The notes below the pieces were generated by a model, which saw only the letters and a program-made list of their open reading frames with translations, did not search any database and had not been told where the DNA came from. Position numbers and translations under genes: made by a program. From contig JAWXCE010000033.1 in the NCBI GenBank assembly GCA_034440495.1, positions 1 through 64,000 of the forward strand: a stretch of 64,000 bases of DNA, read 5' to 3'. This document shows positions 16,397-24,235 of this stretch, in pieces (positions within the stretch are counted from its first letter, which is position 1; each line of letters opens with the position of its first letter). The stretch is from JAWXCE01 sp034440495. Its GTDB lineage: Bacteria; Pseudomonadota; Alphaproteobacteria; Rhizobiales; Rhodomicrobiaceae.

Positions 16397-17167
16397 ATGC
16401 CTATGGCCGCTACGGCTTTACCAATCGACGCTCAAGGCTACATTATGCTGGCGGATGGTGAACGCGCGTCGGGCTTCCGCCTCGATGCGGCAACGGGGGC
16501 TCGATTGCGGAGCGTTACGGAACCCTTGCGTGCGCCGCCCGCGCAGTTGCCCGCATCGCGAACGTCCAAAATTTTCTACGCAGTCAACCTGCCCTCAGGC
16601 AACTTTCCTCATATAGACCGGCGCATCCGCGAGATGGCCGCCAAGGCTGAAAATGGGGCGAAGTTGACCATTCTTGGCTGTGACTGCGCCGCGTTCCTGG
16701 AGGCCACATTCGCCGGTGGCTCTGTCGCCATTTTTAATGCGCACGGGGCATCAGAACGCCTTAGCCTGCGATGGATGCGGACGGAGAGCGAAAATAGCGG
16801 CCGTTGGACGCTGTTCTATCGGTTAAACCGTAAAGCCAGCTTTTCGGAGCCTGCCTGGCGCAACGCGCGCCGTCACTACACTATCCCGGCGAAACCTGTT
16901 GCTTACCTGGAGCCTAATGAACTGGTGGATGTTTCGGTTAACGGCGCCCAATTTGGCAACGTCGAAATCGTTCACCGCCCGTTGGGCGTTACTCAATATA
17001 CCGAGGCGCTAAGTACAGTAAAAATTAGCGCCCTGCATCAGGACGGCGCTGCGGCGGGCGCATTTCTCGATGCGGCGGCTTATGGCGATGGCGAAATTAT
17101 CGCGCGTTATGGCAATGGCCGTATGCTGCGTTACGCGCAGATAGAGCAATGCGCTTCGGCAGCCTGA
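16397..17167 (+). CDS. Orphan flagellar hook (FlgE)-like central domain protein
   Basis: The 256-residue product resembles the central part of the hook protein FlgE. The N-terminal segment (DAQGYIMLADGERASGF, then ATGARL and ...SKIFYAVNLPSGNFP) follows the FlgE pattern of a final 'GYLV..G..L.GW' strand and 'vNLP' strand. The C-terminal part (LGVTQYTEALSTVKIS, HQDGAAAGAFLDAAAYGDG, ARYGNGRMLRYAQIEQ) matches the FlgE end of the D2 domain. Missing are the N-terminal rod-like domain and the C-terminal helix that all export-competent hook proteins carry. No other flagellar gene is nearby. It may be a relic or a protein with a different role. Confidence 0.55.
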   Translation: MPMAATALPIDAQGYIMLADGERASGFRLDAATGARLRSVTEPLRAPPAQLPASRTSKIFYAVNLPSGNFPHIDRRIREMAAKAENGAKLTILGCDCAAFLEATFAGGSVAIFNAHGASERLSLRWMRTESENSGRWTLFYRLNRKASFSEPAWRNARRHYTIPAKPVAYLEPNELVDVSVNGAQFGNVEIVHRPLGVTQYTEALSTVKISALHQDGAAAGAFLDAAAYGDGEIIARYGNGRMLRYAQIEQCASAA

Positions 17168-17278
17168 AATAACCATAACGGTTTGCGCTGTCACAAAACT
17201 GCGCGCCTTGCTTGCACGACGGTTGCACGCAGGTGCGCTTTCGCTATGTTTAGCCCAACGACATGAGAATTGCTTTAA

Positions 17279-18334
17279 ATGTTAACGATTGAGGGAGAGA
17301 TGGGTTTACCTGCCGCGACGCGCCCGAGCGCCGCCCCTGACGCCGGGCGCCTAGCCGTTCTGATGGAGATGATAGCGCTAAAGCGATCCGCGCATCACGC
17401 CTTCATCGAATGGCTGTGCGGCTGGAAAGACCGCCCAACCCTGTTCGTAAACAATGTGTTCCCATCCGATCCGCCGCGATTTGGACAGCTTACCGTCTAT
17501 CAGGGCGACAAGGTCGACATGGACGCGCTGATCAGTTTCAGGGCCGACACGCGCAACGCCCTTGCCCAGAACGCGCACGATATTCTCATTAACTTTGAGG
17601 GCCGTTCCACGGATAACATCCGCAAGTTCAACACGGTGATGCCTCAGTATTGGGGTGAAAAGCGCATGGATTGCGTGTTGTTTCTGCGCGATCCGTTGAA
17701 CAATTTCTCCAGCCTCACAAAACGCATCGTCAAGACCAGCTTCAATCAGCATCTGAAAGCGTTCTATCAGACGTTGCGCTTCTGCGAGTACATGGACGAA
17801 CTCAAAGGCGCCCAAAGCGGCGCGCCTAAATTGTTTAACGATGTCATCCTGTTCACCGCCTGGCAGAGGGATGAAAGCTACCGCCGCGCGCTGGCGGATA
17901 AAATGGGGCTTGTTGGAACAGACCTAAAGGGTGACGTTCCCTCGTTTGGCGGCGGCAGCTCGTTTTCCGGCGTGAGGTTCGACCCGCTGAAGGAGCAGGA
18001 TAAACTATTCTCGCGGTGGCGCGAAATGCAGGCTGATCCGTTCTTCCTCAGCCTGTTTCTCAGCGACCGGGTGTTTCACGCGGTCGAAACCTATTACGAT
18101 ATGTTTGGCGATGTCGAACGCGAGGGCAAAGCCGCCGTGCATGATTTGCGCAGGTCTGCTCAGGCAAATCCCGAAGCAGTTCGATTGTGCCGTATCTGGC
18201 TAAAGGGCTTCGAGAAGTCGCACGCCATTTTCGACGGCGTCGAGCGCGAAAGCGTCAGCATTGTGCGCCGTTTCTGGCGAGCATATATCAAGTCGAAAAT
18301 CGGCGTGCGGCGGCTCTTATACGGCGGCTTTTGA
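17279..18334 (+). CDS. Sulfotransferase-like protein (uncharacterised)
   Basis: The 351-residue protein has no certain family. Two segments recall P-loop sulfotransferases: RSAHHAFIEWLCGW near residue 36, where PAPS-binding loops lie, and VLFLRDPLNNFSSLTKR near residue 135, similar to the 3'-phosphate binding stretch (RDP-N). No signal peptide or membrane segment is apparent. A second possible start, ATG at 17300 after GAGGGA, would remove seven residues. It lies 111 bases after the FlgE-like gene on the same strand. Sulfotransfer to a surface polymer is a guess. Confidence 0.5.
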   Translation: MLTIEGEMGLPAATRPSAAPDAGRLAVLMEMIALKRSAHHAFIEWLCGWKDRPTLFVNNVFPSDPPRFGQLTVYQGDKVDMDALISFRADTRNALAQNAHDILINFEGRSTDNIRKFNTVMPQYWGEKRMDCVLFLRDPLNNFSSLTKRIVKTSFNQHLKAFYQTLRFCEYMDELKGAQSGAPKLFNDVILFTAWQRDESYRRALADKMGLVGTDLKGDVPSFGGGSSFSGVRFDPLKEQDKLFSRWREMQADPFFLSLFLSDRVFHAVETYYDMFGDVEREGKAAVHDLRRSAQANPEAVRLCRIWLKGFEKSHAIFDGVERESVSIVRRFWRAYIKSKIGVRRLLYGGF

Positions 18335-18507
18335 AACCAGTCCGCGCCGCTAAGCGTAGCCATGACATGTATGCGCAGCTTGACTTTAGGGACTATCCCG
18401 ATACATAGAATGAGCATTAGCAGTGACTATAAACGCTGCTTGTACGCACCATGGCGCACTAGAAGGACGCATCGCGGCAATGAATGTTGATGAATAAGGA
18501 TTCCGCA

Positions 18508-18924
18508 ATGAGCGGTTCAGGTCTCCCGGACGGATATCATCCCTCCGAACAGGAACCGTTCATGAACGAACGCCAGCGGGCCTACTTCCGCAAGCGCCTT
18601 TCGGATTGGAAAGCGGAACTCCTGCGCTCTAGCTCTGAAACACTCGAAAATCTACAAGGTTCCGAGCAACACCCCGATTCTACCGACCGGGCTAGTTCTG
18701 AGACAGACAGGTCGCTGGAACTGCGCACACGCGACCGTCAGCGCAAGCTGATCTCCAAGATCGACGCGGCGATGGAGCGGATTGAAAACAATACCTATGG
18801 CTACTGCGAAGAAACTGGCGAACCGATCAGCCTGAAACGGCTGGAGGCAAGGCCGATTGCGACCCTTAGTATCGAGGCGCAGGAGCGCCATGAGAAAAGG
18901 GAACGCATTTACCGTGACGATTGA
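18508..18924 (+). CDS. dksA: RNA polymerase-binding transcription factor DksA
   Basis: DksA binds the secondary channel of RNA polymerase and adjusts promoters together with ppGpp. This 138-residue copy has the coiled coil with tip acidic residues (DSTDRASSETDRSLELRTRD) and the C-terminal domain YGYCEETGEPISLKRLEARP, ATLSIEAQERHEKRERIY. Only one cysteine of the classical zinc finger remains, as in many alphaproteobacterial DksA proteins. The start is ATG 18508 (MSGSGLPDGY), with AGGA eight bases upstream; it also matches the usual N-terminus of relatives. It overlaps the end of the next, convergent gene by 16 bp. Confidence 0.93.
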   Translation: MSGSGLPDGYHPSEQEPFMNERQRAYFRKRLSDWKAELLRSSSETLENLQGSEQHPDSTDRASSETDRSLELRTRDRQRKLISKIDAAMERIENNTYGYCEETGEPISLKRLEARPIATLSIEAQERHEKRERIYRDD

Positions 18925-19238
18925 GGTGGCTCAGGCGCGGCGTTGGTTGGCTGGCTGTCAGCATCGCCGATGAAAAGCAGCCCTTCCTCGATGGTGACAA
19001 ACTCATTTCCGTCGAAGTCGTAGACATCGCCGTCAACAGTCTCGATCTCGCACGCGGCGGCACACGCGTCGGTCATTACCTCGGACGGCTTTAACGTTCG
19101 CTCCGTCTTTTTATCATTTTCTGTAACGGTGATCTTGCGATCTTCAGGGTCGAGGTTTTTAACCGTGAGGGCTGCCGCCGTCAGCGGCGCCAATCCAAGT
19201 TGCGATGCACAAAGCATCAAGACAAAGCGGAAACGCAT
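18909..19238 (-). CDS. Small exported protein of unknown function
   Basis: This is a 109-residue protein with a clear signal peptide (MRFRFVLMLCASQLGLAPL, cleavage likely after TAAA). The mature part is acidic, with a beta-rich core (LTVKNLDPEDRKITVTEND, VYDFDGNEFVTIEEG) and two cysteines close together (DACAAACEIET) that could pair in the periplasm. The ATG at 19238 has AAGGAAT upstream. I do not recognise a family. It is convergent with dksA. Confidence 0.72.
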   Translation of the reverse strand: MRFRFVLMLCASQLGLAPLTAAALTVKNLDPEDRKITVTENDKKTERTLKPSEVMTDACAAACEIETVDGDVYDFDGNEFVTIEEGLLFIGDADSQPTNAAPEPPQSSR

Positions 19239-19303
19239 TGTGATTCCTTTGAATTTAAAGCGGTGATTCTCATTAAGACAGAGCCCTATCGCCTCATTAA
19301 GAC

Positions 19304-19330
19304 AAAAAAAGGGGAAGATTTCTCTTCCCC
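19304..19330 (-). terminator. Intrinsic terminator for the 32-residue basic gene
   Basis: A perfect 8-bp stem (GGGGAAGA with TCTTCCCC, four-base loop) is followed, on the minus strand, by a run of seven T (complement of 19304-19310). It lies 21 bases after the stop of the small basic ORF and before the exported-protein gene. Confidence 0.8.
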
Positions 19331-19351
19331 CTTTTCCGCTAAACGCCAGAA

Positions 19352-19450
19352 TTACTTTTTACCGCCTTTTTTAGCGCCGCCAGCTTTTTCAGCCGGTTTG
19401 TCGGCTGGCTTGGGAGCGGCTTTCGGTTTGGTCTCGCCTTTTTTCTTCAT
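19352..19450 (-). CDS. 32-residue Lys/Ala/Pro-rich basic protein
   Basis: The ORF MKKKGETKPKAAPKPADKPA... ends in GGAKKGGKK and is too short for routine calling. It contains only charged, Ala, Pro and Gly residues, resembling histone H1-like tails. Support for it being real: a GGAGG site about ten bases before the ATG, and a strong intrinsic terminator just after the stop. It could bind nucleic acid. The region has no alternative gene on either strand with comparable signals. Confidence 0.6.
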   Translation of the reverse strand: MKKKGETKPKAAPKPADKPAEKAGGAKKGGKK

Positions 19451-19585
19451 TTTCGGATAACCTCCAAAAGAGTGCGAACATTTGTCCGCAACCAAAGGCT
19501 GGAATGCGCCGCAGCATTTGGCAAACAAATTTTTTCAGTGTTTAATATCGAAGAAGTCGATGGATGCATTGAAAGCCTAACTCTA

Positions 19586-20431
19586 ATGGATATTAGCCTG
19601 GCGCGCACATTTCTGGCCGTGGCGGAAGCGGGTAGCTTCATGGAAGCCGCTTCTCGCTTGCATGTTACGCAATCGACCGTGAGTTCGCGAATCAAAGCGC
19701 TAGAAATCCAGGTTGGTAAAGCCTTGCTGGCGCGCTCTAAAGCAGGCGCCGCCCTCACCCCGGCCGGGCAGCAGTTTCATAAGCACGCGCTGGCGCTCGT
19801 CCGGGTCTGGGAACATGCCCGACTTGAAGTCGGCCTGTCGGAGGAACACCGCGATCATCTGGCGGCGGGCGGGCAGGCGAGCCTGTGGGAGGGCTTCATG
19901 CTGCAATGGGCGGGCTGGATGCGCGACAATATCCCGGATATTGCTGTCAGCGGCGCGATTGGTTCCTCGGCGGCGCTTATGGATCAGCTCATTGAAGGCA
20001 CGCTCGATCTGGCTGTCATGTACCGCCCCGCCAACCGCCCCGGATTGATTATCGAGCATTTATTCGACGAAGAACTCGTGCTTGTCGCTGGTGCGCACAG
20101 CCACGAACGTCGCCCTCGATCCGACTATGTGTTTGTGAATTGGGGGCCTGAGTTCAAGGCCGATCATGCGCTCGCTTTCCCCGAGCTTTTGTATCCCGGC
20201 CTCACGCTGGACATCGGCATGTTAAGCGTGAGCTACCTTCTGGACAAGCGGGCTTCGGGCTACTTTCCCATCCGTGCGGCGAGGCCGTATCTCGAAAGCG
20301 GAGCCTTGCGGCTTGTAAAGAAGGCGCCGCGTTTCCTGTACCCCGCCTATGTGGTTTATCCCGAAGATCGAGATGAGGAAGCTTACGAGCCAATTCTTGA
20401 CGGTCTGCGCAAAATTGCAGCAGAGCTTTAA
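19586..20431 (+). CDS. LysR-family transcriptional regulator
   Basis: This is a 281-residue regulator. The winged helix lies at residues 1-60 (ARTFLAVAEAGSFMEAASRL, TQSTVSSRIKALE), followed by the effector-binding domain (LIEGTLDLAVMYRPANRPG, ELVLVAGAHSHER). I placed the start at the ATG at 19586 (MDISLARTF), the usual LysR N-terminus, because the upstream extension does not look like protein. Its target is unclear: LysR genes often control a divergent neighbour, but the divergent gene here is the 32-residue basic ORF; the downstream hydrolase is the other candidate. Confidence 0.9.
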   Translation: MDISLARTFLAVAEAGSFMEAASRLHVTQSTVSSRIKALEIQVGKALLARSKAGAALTPAGQQFHKHALALVRVWEHARLEVGLSEEHRDHLAAGGQASLWEGFMLQWAGWMRDNIPDIAVSGAIGSSAALMDQLIEGTLDLAVMYRPANRPGLIIEHLFDEELVLVAGAHSHERRPRSDYVFVNWGPEFKADHALAFPELLYPGLTLDIGMLSVSYLLDKRASGYFPIRAARPYLESGALRLVKKAPRFLYPAYVVYPEDRDEEAYEPILDGLRKIAAEL

Positions 20432-20487
20432 GGGCGCGCCGCAAAAACGGCTCTTGTGATTAACCGCCCAGACAACACATTCGGACC

Positions 20488-21486
20488 ATGCCGGTTTCCA
20501 CAAAAAAGCCCAAAGCGTCAAAATCTCTCAAGGATCAAATCGTGCTGTCTGACGGGCGCACGCTGGGCTTTGGAGAGTATGGCGCACCGGACGGATTGCC
20601 AGTCTTTGCCTTTCACGGCACGCCCGGCTCGCGGTTCATGTTGCGGGCGGGCGATGCGACCGCACGTCGCGCAGGCGTGCGGCTGATCGCGCCGGAACGC
20701 CCGGGTTACGGATTGTCGAGCTATCAGCGAAACCGGACGCTGAAAGGGTGGGCGGACGATGTGGCCGCGCTGGCTGATGCGCTTGGGGTTGGGACATTTG
20801 CGGTTGCGGGGATCTCGGGCGGCGGGCCATACGCTGCGGCGTCCGCCGCGCTGTTGCCAGAGCGGGTTTTAGCGGCGGCGCTCATAAGCCCTGTCGGACC
20901 GATGGCGGGGCCGGAGCGGCCGGATAAAATCGGCCGTGCACATTACTCCACGTTCCAGCTTCTCCCGCGCGTGCCGCATTTTTATCGCGGCGCGTTCAAT
21001 TTTGGCCGCCTCGCTTTTCTGTATGCTCCATTGCCGATTTACGCCCTTATCATGAGCCGCGCCGCGCCGCAGGACTGGAAAATTCTCTCGCGCAAAGAAG
21101 TGCGGCTGAGTTTGCTGGGAGGCGTGGCGGAGGGCGTGCGGCCCGGCGTGCGCGGGGCGTTAGAGGAAATGCGTATTTTCTCGCGGCCATGGGATTTGCC
21201 GCTGGCTGATATCAAAGCGCCATGCTTTTTATGGCAGGGCATGGCCGACCGCAACGTGCCGCCCGCCGCCGCGCTGCGGCTTGGTGAACTCATCCCCGGC
21301 TGCCACGTGACGAAAGTGGAAAGCGCAGGGCATTACTGGGTGTTCGACCACCTGGCCGAGGTGCTGGAAACTTTAAAGGCCGCCGCGCAAAAGTCTTCCT
21401 TATCGAAAGCCAAGCCCGGTGCTAACGTAAAAACTACCATAACAAAAAAGCCAAAGGCCGCAAAACGCATGAAACGCACGTCATGA
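20488..21486 (+). CDS. Alpha/beta hydrolase
   Basis: This is a 332-residue alpha/beta-hydrolase. It shows the oxyanion HG motif (FHGTPGSRF), the nucleophile elbow GISGGG with the catalytic serine near residue 111, the acid in GMADRNVPP, and the histidine in SAGHYWVFDHL. The last 35 residues are a lysine-rich tail (KKPKAAKRMKR), unusual for this fold. The stop overlaps the rhomboid start as ATGA, so the two are coupled. Substrate is not predictable. Confidence 0.88.
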   Translation: MPVSTKKPKASKSLKDQIVLSDGRTLGFGEYGAPDGLPVFAFHGTPGSRFMLRAGDATARRAGVRLIAPERPGYGLSSYQRNRTLKGWADDVAALADALGVGTFAVAGISGGGPYAAASAALLPERVLAAALISPVGPMAGPERPDKIGRAHYSTFQLLPRVPHFYRGAFNFGRLAFLYAPLPIYALIMSRAAPQDWKILSRKEVRLSLLGGVAEGVRPGVRGALEEMRIFSRPWDLPLADIKAPCFLWQGMADRNVPPAAALRLGELIPGCHVTKVESAGHYWVFDHLAEVLETLKAAAQKSSLSKAKPGANVKTTITKKPKAAKRMKRTS

Positions 21487-22220
21487 TGTCAGCCGGCCCT
21501 TTCAATAACCGCTCATTCACGCCTTTTGTGGTTTACGCCATCATCGCCGCCAACCTGGCCGTGTTCGCATATCAGTTAACGCTGAACGACAGCAGCGGGC
21601 TTATCTTCACGCTGCGTAACGCGGTCGTGCCGCGCGCCTTCTTTGAGCCGGTGTGGGGCATCTATAACGGCATCAAGCCAAGCGATTACTGGCCATTCAT
21701 AACGTCCACGTTCATGCATGGCGGGTACCTTCATATCCTCCTCAACATGTTCGCGCTGTTTACATTTGGCCCTGCCTTGGAGCGCCGCTTCGGGCGAATT
21801 CAGTTCATTGCGTTTTACCTGATCTGCGGTGTGGCGGCGGGCGCTCTGCACGCTTATCTCAACAAACAATCATCCTCGCCGCTGGTTGGCGCGTCGGGCG
21901 CAATTGCTGGTGCTGTTGCGGCCTACGCCACGCTCTATCCACGGCAAAAACTGTTTGTTTTTCCAATCCCTATCGCCGTGCCGATGTGGTTTCTGGCCAT
22001 CGCATTTTTAAGTTTGCAGGTTTATCAGGTCGTGCAGGAAATGGCGAACCCTCTGGAAGGCGGCGGCATCGCATGGTGGGCGCATATCGGCGGCTTCGTT
22101 GCGGGCCTGGTTTTGCTACCTCTGTTCCTGTTGTTGAAGCCACGAAACTCCGCAGCGGGCGTTCGCGGTGGTGAGGCAAGCGAAACCCGGGCGACATCGG
22201 AAAAAGGCCCTTGGGGCTAA
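21483..22220 (+). CDS. Rhomboid-family intramembrane serine protease
   Basis: This 245-residue polytopic membrane protease has six or more hydrophobic segments. The active-site serine is in GASGAIAG near residue 138 and the histidine is in WAHIGGFVAG near residue 202; FMHGGYLHILLNMFALFTFG is the typical HxxxN region. The protein begins MMSAGPFNN, and either methionine could start. It overlaps the hydrolase by 4 bp. Rhomboids cleave single-pass membrane proteins; the substrate here is unknown. Confidence 0.92.
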   Translation: MMSAGPFNNRSFTPFVVYAIIAANLAVFAYQLTLNDSSGLIFTLRNAVVPRAFFEPVWGIYNGIKPSDYWPFITSTFMHGGYLHILLNMFALFTFGPALERRFGRIQFIAFYLICGVAAGALHAYLNKQSSSPLVGASGAIAGAVAAYATLYPRQKLFVFPIPIAVPMWFLAIAFLSLQVYQVVQEMANPLEGGGIAWWAHIGGFVAGLVLLPLFLLLKPRNSAAGVRGGEASETRATSEKGPWG

Positions 22221-22239
22221 GCTTCATACATAAAATTGG

Positions 22240-22336
22240 AAGCGGTCTGTCGTCGCGAGGTGGCTATTGCCCCCATGGAGATCCATCGCCGTTTCAGGCT
22301 TGAAAGGCTGGATTCCCTCGCTTCGCTCGCAACGAC
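22240..22336. repeat. Dispersed intergenic repeat, inverted-end copy
   Basis: The gap after the rhomboid gene carries CTGGATTCCCTCGCTTCGCT...CAACGACG (22307-22336), the reverse complement of the familiar CGTCGTTGCGAGCGAAGC type repeat, and a degenerate copy of the same end at 22246-22284 (GTCGTCGCGAGG ... GGAGATCCA). Together they form an element with inverted ends, related to the repeat at 13780. Confidence 0.5.
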
Positions 22337-22364
22337 GGTGGTTTGCCGATTCGATCTGGCGGGG

Positions 22365-23063
22365 CTATGACGGGCGTACTTTTGCGCGGGCTGGGCGTTG
22401 TGGTTTTGGCAAGACAAGCTGCTGGCCATAAGTCTCGAATTTAGCAAGCACTATACCCATCTCCTCATCGTCGAGAATATGCACGGCGCCAAGCTGCAGC
22501 ACGGCGATGTACTGCGCGGCCAAAGCCTCTACCTCGCGCGCCAGGTCTAGCGTCGCCTCCAGGGTTTCGCCGAACGCGATTTGACCGTGATTGGCGAGCA
22601 AGCACGCCCGCCGGTCTTTCAGCGTCGCGACGACCGCTTGCGCCAGCTCGGGCGTGCCGAACGTCGCATACGGAGCGAGGGGGATATCCTGTCCCCCAGC
22701 CACCGCCACCATGTAGTGAAACGCGGGTATGGATTTGCGGGCGCAAGCAAGCGCCGTCGCGCTTGTGGAGTGGCAGTGGACAACAGCGCGCGCTTCAGCT
22801 TTGGCCCCATAAATGGCTAGATGGAAATGCCATTCGCTCGACGGGGCGCGGCCGCCCCTTTGAGGTGCGCCCTCCGCGTCAATGAACACCACATCATCAG
22901 CCGTCATGACACTATAAGCCATCGCGGTCGGCGTAATAAGCATTCCGTCGCTAAACCGCGCCGATACATTACCCGAGCGGACAGGGCTGAGGCCCTCCAA
23001 GCTCATGCAACGGGCGATCTCGACAATTTCCCGCCGCAAACCAGCTTCGGCGGCGTTAGGCAC
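22365..23063 (-). CDS. FucA-like class II aldolase, probable 5-methylthioribulose-1-phosphate aldolase (Ald2 type)
   Basis: This 232-residue zinc aldolase is close to L-fuculose-1-phosphate aldolase. It has GNVSARFSDGMLITPT, the catalytic glutamate in PSSEWHFHLAIY, zinc histidines in VVHCHS, the loop IPAFHYMVAVAGGQDIPLAP and the third histidine in LLANHGQIAFGE. It overlaps mtnA by 8 bp. In Rhodospirillum rubrum an aldolase of this type (Ald2) works with MtnA and an MTA phosphorylase to cleave 5-methylthioribulose-1-phosphate to dihydroxyacetone phosphate and methylthioacetaldehyde. MtnB belongs to the same superfamily, but the FucA-like motifs and lack of mtnC/mtnD nearby favour the aldolase. 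Confidence 0.75.
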   Translation of the reverse strand: MPNAAEAGLRREIVEIARCMSLEGLSPVRSGNVSARFSDGMLITPTAMAYSVMTADDVVFIDAEGAPQRGGRAPSSEWHFHLAIYGAKAEARAVVHCHSTSATALACARKSIPAFHYMVAVAGGQDIPLAPYATFGTPELAQAVVATLKDRRACLLANHGQIAFGETLEATLDLAREVEALAAQYIAVLQLGAVHILDDEEMGIVLAKFETYGQQLVLPKPQRPARAKVRPS

Positions 23064-24147
23064 CTTTGCGCCCGTATAAACCGCCCAAGCCCTCGCGGGT
23101 GGCGGGGCAGATACCGCGCTCCGTGATCAGGCCGGTGATCAGGCGCGCGGGCGTCACGTCAAATGCCGGGTTAGCGGCAGGGCTGCCGGGTGCGGCGATG
23201 TCAATCGTCACTACCTCGCCGCTTTCCGTGCGTCCGGTCATCCGCGTGACTTCCTCTGCGCTGCGCTCCTCGATGGGGATCGCCATGCCGTCATCCAGCG
23301 TCCAGTCGATGGTGGAGTGCGGCAGGGCGACATAGAACGGCACGCCGTTGTCATGCGCGGCCAGCGCTTTTAGATAAGTGCCAATCTTGTTTGCCACGTC
23401 GCCATTTGCCGTCACACGATCCGTGCCCACGATGCACAAATCGACATCACCCTTTTGCATCAAATGCCCGCCAGCATTGTCTGCAATGATCGTGTGCGGA
23501 ACTCCGTGCGCACCCAGTTCGAACGCGGTAAGGCTGGCGCCCTGGTTGCGTGGGCGCGTCTCGTCCACCCAGATATGCAAGGGAATGCCTTCGTCGAAGG
23601 CGTGATAAACCGGAGCAAGTGCCGTGCCCCAGTCAACCGCCGCTAGCCAGCCCGCGTTGCAATGGGTGAGGATATTCACGGGAGCGCCCGCCTTCCGGGC
23701 CGCGTGCTGGCGGATAAGCGTAGCGCCCTCGACGCCAATACTGCGGCAGGTTTCCACATCCTGGTCAGCGATTTCGGCGGCGCGGGCGTAGGCGGCAGCC
23801 TCGCGCATGGTGGGAGGCCACTTGCGCACCGCTTTGTCCATCTGGTCGAGCGCCCAGCGCAGATTGATTGCGGTCGGTCGCGTCGCAGCCAAATAGTCGA
23901 TGTTGCGGTCGAGCGAAATGTCCGAAGCGTCCGCGCGCATGGCGAGCGCGAGGCCGTAAGCCGCTGTGGCGCCGATCAGAGGCGCGCCGCGCACTACCAT
24001 GGTTTTGATGGATTGCGCCGCGTCACGCACGTTTTCCAGTCGAGCGGTCTCAAAGCGGTGTGGCAGCTTGGTCTGATCGATGACCTTCACCGTCCAGCCG
24101 TTTCCCGACACCCATATCGTGCGGTAATGTTGGCCATTAACTTTCAT
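23056..24147 (-). CDS. mtnA: S-methyl-5-thioribose-1-phosphate isomerase
   Basis: MtnA isomerises 5-methylthioribose-1-phosphate to 5-methylthioribulose-1-phosphate. The 363-residue protein contains MVVRGAPLIGATAAYGLALA, ILTHCNAGWLAAVDWGTALA with the conserved cysteine, VDETRPRNQGASLTAFEL, and VGTDRVTANGDVANKIGTY with the catalytic aspartate. These match the MtnA family rather than eIF2B subunits. It overlaps the aldolase gene by 8 bp. mtnP and apt lie about 2-3 kb away on the same strand. Confidence 0.94.
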   Translation of the reverse strand: MKVNGQHYRTIWVSGNGWTVKVIDQTKLPHRFETARLENVRDAAQSIKTMVVRGAPLIGATAAYGLALAMRADASDISLDRNIDYLAATRPTAINLRWALDQMDKAVRKWPPTMREAAAYARAAEIADQDVETCRSIGVEGATLIRQHAARKAGAPVNILTHCNAGWLAAVDWGTALAPVYHAFDEGIPLHIWVDETRPRNQGASLTAFELGAHGVPHTIIADNAGGHLMQKGDVDLCIVGTDRVTANGDVANKIGTYLKALAAHDNGVPFYVALPHSTIDWTLDDGMAIPIEERSAEEVTRMTGRTESGEVVTIDIAAPGSPAANPAFDVTPARLITGLITERGICPATREGLGGLYGRKGA

Positions 24148-24235
24148 GAGCGTAAGCTTTGCGAAAGGAACTATTCATTTGTATATAGGGTGATACGTAG
24201 CTGAGGCCATCTGTTTGTCAGGCTGCCATTTGCGC

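Noticed and set aside
18379..18407. Possible TTGACT / TACATA promoter before dksA
   Set aside because: The -10 matches only half the consensus and the spacing is 16; not strong enough to report as a feature.
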